A stretch of 64,000 nucleotides of DNA from assembly GCF_000250655.1 (NCBI RefSeq), contig NC_016935.1, positions 7,954,001-8,018,000 of the forward strand, in the 5' to 3' direction. The position numbers and the translations under genes are program-made. Of this stretch, positions 60,736-64,000 are shown in pieces. The stretch is from Paenibacillus mucilaginosus 3016 (GTDB taxonomy: Bacteria > Bacillota > Bacilli > Paenibacillales > NBRC-103111). How positions within the stretch are numbered: the first letter of the stretch is position 1; each line of letters begins with the position of its first letter. The notes below the pieces were generated by a model. That model was not told where the DNA came from. It saw only the letters and a list, made by a program, of their open reading frames with translations, and did no database searches.

Positions 60736-61305
60736 TCATACCGTACTACGCCGTAGTTCATAAAAATACTGCACAGCTGGATGCTTTAACTTCATCTTCT
60801 CGGTCATGTTTACTATTCGCTTTTTTCCAACTCGTCTGTCCACTAAAGCTAGAATATTCAATAAGATATCCTTACTCTCCAAGCTTTCCTCTATAGAAAT
60901 GGACAAAAACTGATTAGCTGCAACGACAAAATTTGATCTGCTTAATGAGGCCTGTGCTGACAAAAGCTCCTTTGCATATTCTGATATTTTTCTACTTCTT
61001 GCAATTACGATTAAACGATCCTCCGGAACGATTCCCTTGGTATCTTTTCTGACCGCTTCCATTTCTTCATGGTTGATAGGAATTTGGAGATCTGGATCAT
61101 TCTTAATTTCCTGCTCCGTCTGATACCATCTGATTGAGCTAGTTATATCACTCATATTAAGTACGTTCTTTTTATCTACGGCAATATAGCAAATCCCAGA
61201 TTTATCAGGCAAATAACGGTAACCGGTTGCCCGGTATTCGACCCTTCCATATAACGCAGGACAGAGGAAACCCTCCAGATTTTGCTTCACTTTGCTCCAG
61301 GACAT
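60736..61305 (-). CDS. SF0329-family protein, likely immunity protein
   Basis: 189 residues from ATG 61305 (AGGAGA upstream). The N-terminal WSKVKQNLEGFLCPALYGRV and YRATGYRYLPDKSGICYIAV, with the conserved IRWYQTEQEIKND, fit the SF0329 family, small cytosolic proteins often found in toxin-immunity loci. The gene is strikingly AT-rich compared with its neighbours, a sign of recent transfer. The reading frame upstream of the ATG stays open for 28 codons with toxin-linker-like sequence. Confidence 0.8.
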   Translation of the reverse strand: MSWSKVKQNLEGFLCPALYGRVEYRATGYRYLPDKSGICYIAVDKKNVLNMSDITSSIRWYQTEQEIKNDPDLQIPINHEEMEAVRKDTKGIVPEDRLIVIARSRKISEYAKELLSAQASLSRSNFVVAANQFLSISIEESLESKDILLNILALVDRRVGKKRIVNMTEKMKLKHPAVQYFYELRRSTV

Positions 61306-61437
61306 GTATTCTCCTATGTTCTCAAAGCCTACCACCAGTACTTTGCGGCTGTCAGGCTTTCTTTTTGAATAATGAGACAGTTTATTGAATCACTTTGTAT
61401 CTTACATTCATTTATTCTGTTTACTGTAGAGCATGGC

Positions 61438-61471
61438 AAAATAAGGGGCGCAGCCTATTTAGGCTGGCCCC
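61438..61471 (-). terminator. Terminator after 61551-61856 gene
   Basis: GGGGCCAGCCT and AGGCTGCGCCCC arms (61471-61445 on the minus strand) with loop AAAT are followed by TTATTTT. Confidence 0.82.
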
Positions 61472-61550
61472 TCCATTCCATCAATCATACGCACTCCACA
61501 TGTGCCGTAAACGGAAACATCATCCCCGTTTGGGCATCATGCTCTCCCTG

Positions 61551-61856
61551 CTACTTCCCCTCATACGCCTTCGTCGCTGCATCCAGCATCGCCTGCCAGC
61601 TGTCGAACCCCGTCTCCCGGTTCACATGCCGGTCGAACAGCTCCCCATGCAGGTTGTTAATCTCCTCATGCGTTTGCGCCTGGAAGTTGCCTTTCTCCAG
61701 GAAGTCCGCGAAGTTGTTGAAGCTGGAGTGCTTGCTCATGAACGATTCGTTGAACAGCTTATCCAGGGAAACGTGATTCGGATCTTCCTCTACGGTCTTC
61801 TGTCCTTGCAGTTCCTTCAGCAGATCGTCGAACGACATTGGCTTTTGCTTTCTCAA
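61551..61856 (-). CDS. Small soluble protein, unknown function
   Basis: 101 residues, with a probable TTG start at 61856 behind GAGGTGG. It is helical and rich in Phe, Asn, His and Glu (SFNNFADFLEKGNFQAQTHE). There is no membrane helix or signal. Not recognised, but it has clean coding character, a good ribosome binding site and its own terminator. It lies 45 bases after the DUF3934 gene. Confidence 0.7.
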   Translation of the reverse strand: MRKQKPMSFDDLLKELQGQKTVEEDPNHVSLDKLFNESFMSKHSSFNNFADFLEKGNFQAQTHEEINNLHGELFDRHVNRETGFDSWQAMLDAATKAYEGK

Positions 61857-61901
61857 ATGACCACCTCATTGATTAATTTGGTTATTGCACGAGCAGGCTG
61901 A

Positions 61902-62090
61902 TTACTTGTCGGATTTATCGCTTGTAGGATGGCTGGAAGCGGCGGTGCTGTCCGGGTTCTTGGTGCCCTTGCTCTTATACGGCTTCGGTCTGCTCTTGAG
62001 CCGGTTGGCGCTGGCCTGCCAGCGGTTCCAGCCCTTCTTGTCGGTGCCCCGGCCTGTGCCGCCCTTGCCTTTTGCTTTACTCAGGTTCAT
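61902..62090 (-). CDS. DUF3934-type small basic protein
   Basis: 62 residues from ATG 62090. The KAKGKGGTGRGTDKKGWNRW motif followed by ANRLKSRPKPYKSKGTK fits the DUF3934 family of short basic proteins in Bacilli. The extra Ser/Asp/Lys tail is variable. The ribosome binding site (GGAG) is unusually close to the ATG. Function unknown; the charge suggests nucleic acid or ribosome association. Confidence 0.75.
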   Translation of the reverse strand: MNLSKAKGKGGTGRGTDKKGWNRWQASANRLKSRPKPYKSKGTKNPDSTAASSHPTSDKSDK

Positions 62091-62221
62091 CACTCCATAG
62101 TATATGCTGGGTAGGTTACTTCTAAGAGTCCTGGGCCGGCCAACCTGCCGATTGACGCAGCCCTCTCTCTCCTTGCCCTGGACCCCTGCCAAGATGTTGT
62201 GTCGTTGCGCTTGCCCCTGGC

Positions 62222-62674
62222 TTACTGCTGCTTCGTCGTCACCAGGCCGGCCCACTCGCCTTGGAGCCAGGCGTCGAACTCCTCGCCCTTCTCGCCCTCG
62301 TAGGTGTCGTAGACATCGGTGCGGGTCTTCTGCAGCTTCTCCTTGAACTCCTCGTACGTATGGCCTTCCGGCAGACTCTTCTTCAGGCGCAGGAACACTT
62401 TGTTCGCGCCCTTCACGAGCTCGCCCTTCTTGCGCGGCGGCAGCTTGACGTCTTCGCCGAACGCTCTCAGCTTGCGGAACGCCGCTTCCTGTACCGGGAA
62501 CACCGCATCGCCCCGCAGGACATGCTTCAGCACGTTAATCGTCTGGTCGGTGTTGTACTTGCCCAGCTCCTCCACCGCGGCGAGGCGCTCTCTCCAGTTC
62601 GAGGTGCGGTTGGCGGCTTTTTTCAGTTCATCATAGTTTTCGGGCAGTTCATACTGCACATCTTGGTTACTCAA
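62222..62674 (-). CDS. HEAT-repeat-like protein
   Basis: 150 residues with a TTG start at 62674, AAAGGAG 9 bases upstream. Helical pairs WRERLAAVEELGKYNTDQTI and VFPVQEAAFRKLRAFGEDVK resemble HEAT repeats. The C-terminal part is charged and helical (YEEFKEKLQKTRTDVYDTYE). Probably a cytoplasmic protein-interaction module; partner unknown. Confidence 0.75.
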   Translation of the reverse strand: MSNQDVQYELPENYDELKKAANRTSNWRERLAAVEELGKYNTDQTINVLKHVLRGDAVFPVQEAAFRKLRAFGEDVKLPPRKKGELVKGANKVFLRLKKSLPEGHTYEEFKEKLQKTRTDVYDTYEGEKGEEFDAWLQGEWAGLVTTKQQ

Positions 62675-62707
62675 TCGATTCAGTCTCCTTTGGGTTGGTT
62701 GGTATGG

Positions 62708-63160
62708 TTAACGATTCATTCGGTTAAGCAGCTGCTCGATCGCCGGGACAGTAAAACAGGCCAGGTTGGCCGGAAGCGCATCGAGCGGGAACCAGCGAAT
62801 GTCGCCGATGGCCCCGCCTTCCTCCATGTTGCGCAGCTCGCCGCCTAGGATCTCAGCTTCGTAGAGGGCCGACACCCAGTGCTCGTCCCGCTCGGGCCGG
62901 ATCGTCTCGGCCATGCAGAGCAGGCATCTCACCTGGATATCGAGATTCACTTCTTCCTTGATCTCCCGGACGACACAGTCCTCGAGCCGTTCATAGGTGT
63001 CGAGCTTGCCGCCGGGAATGCTCCAGGTATCCTTCTCCGGCTCTCGATTGCGCAGCACGAGGAGAATCTCCTGGTTCTCATTGACGATGGCGGCGCCTAC
63101 ACCCATTCGGGGAGTAACCGACGCGGCAGCCTCAGCTGCAGGAGCAGGAGTCTTCGCCAT
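62708..63160 (-). CDS. NUDIX hydrolase
   Basis: 150 residues that hydrolyse a nucleoside diphosphate derivative. The Nudix box is GGKLDTYERLEDCVVREIKE followed by EV, with the REIKEEV metal ligands, after a strand with ILLVLRNREPEKDTWSIPGG. The N-terminus is Ala/Pro-rich and low complexity. Its ATG overlaps the stop of the methyltransferase gene by one base (TAATG), so the two are translationally coupled. Substrate unknown. Confidence 0.9.
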   Translation of the reverse strand: MAKTPAPAAEAAASVTPRMGVGAAIVNENQEILLVLRNREPEKDTWSIPGGKLDTYERLEDCVVREIKEEVNLDIQVRCLLCMAETIRPERDEHWVSALYEAEILGGELRNMEEGGAIGDIRWFPLDALPANLACFTVPAIEQLLNRMNR

Positions 63161-64000
63161 TAGGCCTCCCCCGCTTCCCCGCGGACCAATACCGCGACGC
63201 TCTCCACATGCACCGTGTGCGGGAACATGTCCACCGGCTGCACCTGCACGGTGCGGAAGCCGCCGTCCTCGAGCACGCGCAGGTCGCGGGCCAGGGTCGA
63301 CGGGTTACAGGAGACGTACACCACGCGCTCCGGCCGCATGGCGAGGATCGTCTCGAGCAGCGCGGGGTCGCAGCCCTTGCGCGGCGGGTCGACGACGATG
63401 ACGTCGGGGGCGATGCCCTTCCCGCGCCACGCCGGGATGACGACCTCGGCCGGGCCGGCCTCGAAGCTCGCGTTGCGGATGCCGTTCAGCCGCGCGTTCG
63501 CCCGCGCGTCCTCGATGGCCTCCGGCACGATCTCGACGCCGTAGACCTGGTCGGCCTTCTGCGCGAGGAAGAGCGAGATCGTCCCGATGCCGCAGTAGGC
63601 ATCGATGACGGTCTCCCGGCCCGTGAGCGCCGCGTATTCGAGCGCCTTGCCGTAGAGCACCTCGGTCTGCACCGGGTTCACCTGGTAGAAGGACCGGGCC
63701 GAGATGGCGAAGCGGATGTCGCCGATCGTGTCGTAGATGACGTCGCTGCCCCAGAGGGTGCGCGTCTCGTCACCGAAGATCACGTTGGTCTCGCGGGTGT
63801 TGATGTTCTGCACGATGCTGGTCACGCCCGGCACGTCGCGGCGGATCAGGCCGGTGAGCTCGTCCGCATGCGGCAGGTCGCGGCCGTTGGTCACGAGCAC
63901 GACCATGATCTCGCCCGTGTTGAAGCCGTAGCGGGCGATGACGTGGCGCAGCAGGCCGCGGCCGGTCTCTTCGCTGTACGGGCGGATGCCGAGCTCGCGG
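63160..64000 (-). CDS. rlmD: 23S rRNA uracil-5-methyltransferase, N-terminus beyond window
   Basis: RlmD/RlmCD-type SAM-dependent m5U methyltransferase; the visible part covers the last 279 residues. Motifs: FYQVNPVQTEVLYGKALEYA, SAM-binding VIDAYCGIGTISLFLA, VYGVEIVPEAIEDARANARL, VVDPPRKGCDP and the catalytic Cys in VVYVSCNPSTLARDL. The gene runs in open frame off the right edge, where the OB-fold TRAM domain would lie. It is coupled to the NUDIX gene downstream. Confidence 0.92.
   Translation of the reverse strand, partial: RELGIRPYSEETGRGLLRHVIARYGFNTGEIMVVLVTNGRDLPHADELTGLIRRDVPGVTSIVQNINTRETNVIFGDETRTLWGSDVIYDTIGDIRFAISARSFYQVNPVQTEVLYGKALEYAALTGRETVIDAYCGIGTISLFLAQKADQVYGVEIVPEAIEDARANARLNGIRNASFEAGPAEVVIPAWRGKGIAPDVIVVDPPRKGCDPALLETILAMRPERVVYVSCNPSTLARDLRVLEDGGFRTVQVQPVDMFPHTVHVESVAVLVRGEAGEA

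Overview
The window looks like a chromosome segment from a high-GC member of the Bacillota, most likely Paenibacillaceae (Paenibacillus-like). The evidence is strong AGGAGG ribosome binding sites, U-tailed intrinsic terminators, and a gene set with Bacillus/Paenibacillus-type regulation: qoxAB, catDE, PerR-boxed katA, desKR/des, CcpA cre-like sites and a yybP-ykoY manganese riboswitch. No rRNA, tRNA, CRISPR array or intact insertion sequence was found. Most genes lie on the minus strand.

Layout. 1-2.2 kb: aa3-type quinol oxidase (qoxA, and qoxB cut by the window edge) behind a TGTGA-N6-TCACA operator. 2.5-6.1 kb: small membrane proteins, a secreted pectinesterase, a hemerythrin-like protein with the same kind of operator at the same promoter spacing as qox, and a thiol peroxidase of the glutathione peroxidase family. 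6.3-14.1 kb: a rhamnose-type ABC importer (rhaTPQS), a second orphan sugar ABC ATPase and a DeoR-family regulator. A long hairpin element lies between the two units. 14.2-18.6 kb: a double-HTH MerR-like regulator, hypothetical genes, a tandem-repeat array, a 5'-nucleotidase-like HAD protein and a diguanylate cyclase. 18.8-21 kb: catDE (catE carries a frameshift) and an XRE-cupin regulator. 21-26 kb: a histidine kinase fragment, a secreted copper-amine-oxidase-N-like protein, small proteins, an MpsC-like protein and a histidine kinase whose phosphoacceptor His is Leu. A candidate structured leader RNA precedes that kinase gene.

26-41.8 kb is a type IV pilus island. A core operon, pilB-pilT-pilC-pilA-pilD-pilMN(fusion)-pilO, runs on the minus strand. 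A divergent gene encodes a 1564-residue secreted Ig-like protein. Convergent to that is a minor-pilin operon (pilV-, pilW- and pilX-like), whose last gene is split by a probable frameshift. Together these would give a retractile surface pilus with a large candidate adhesin.

42-52 kb holds a Mn2+ riboswitch in front of an unrecognised 97-residue ORF, a sirtuin, type I pullulanase, katA, and the membrane-fluidity system desK-desR with the desaturase des. 52-64 kb holds a thioesterase, a GH43 arabinan-degrading enzyme with a ricin-type lectin domain, a GT4 glycosyltransferase, a winged-helix plus PD-(D/E)XK-like protein, gene remnants (SEC-C, MFS), an immunity-type cluster (SUFU and SF0329 families, the latter AT-rich), small basic proteins, a NUDIX hydrolase, and an rRNA uracil methyltransferase cut by the right edge.

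Common themes are plant-polysaccharide use under probable carbon catabolite control (pectinesterase, GH43, pullulanase, rhamnose uptake), redox and oxygen control (qox, hemerythrin, katA, gpx, catDE), and surface or motility functions (type IV pili, c-di-GMP synthesis).
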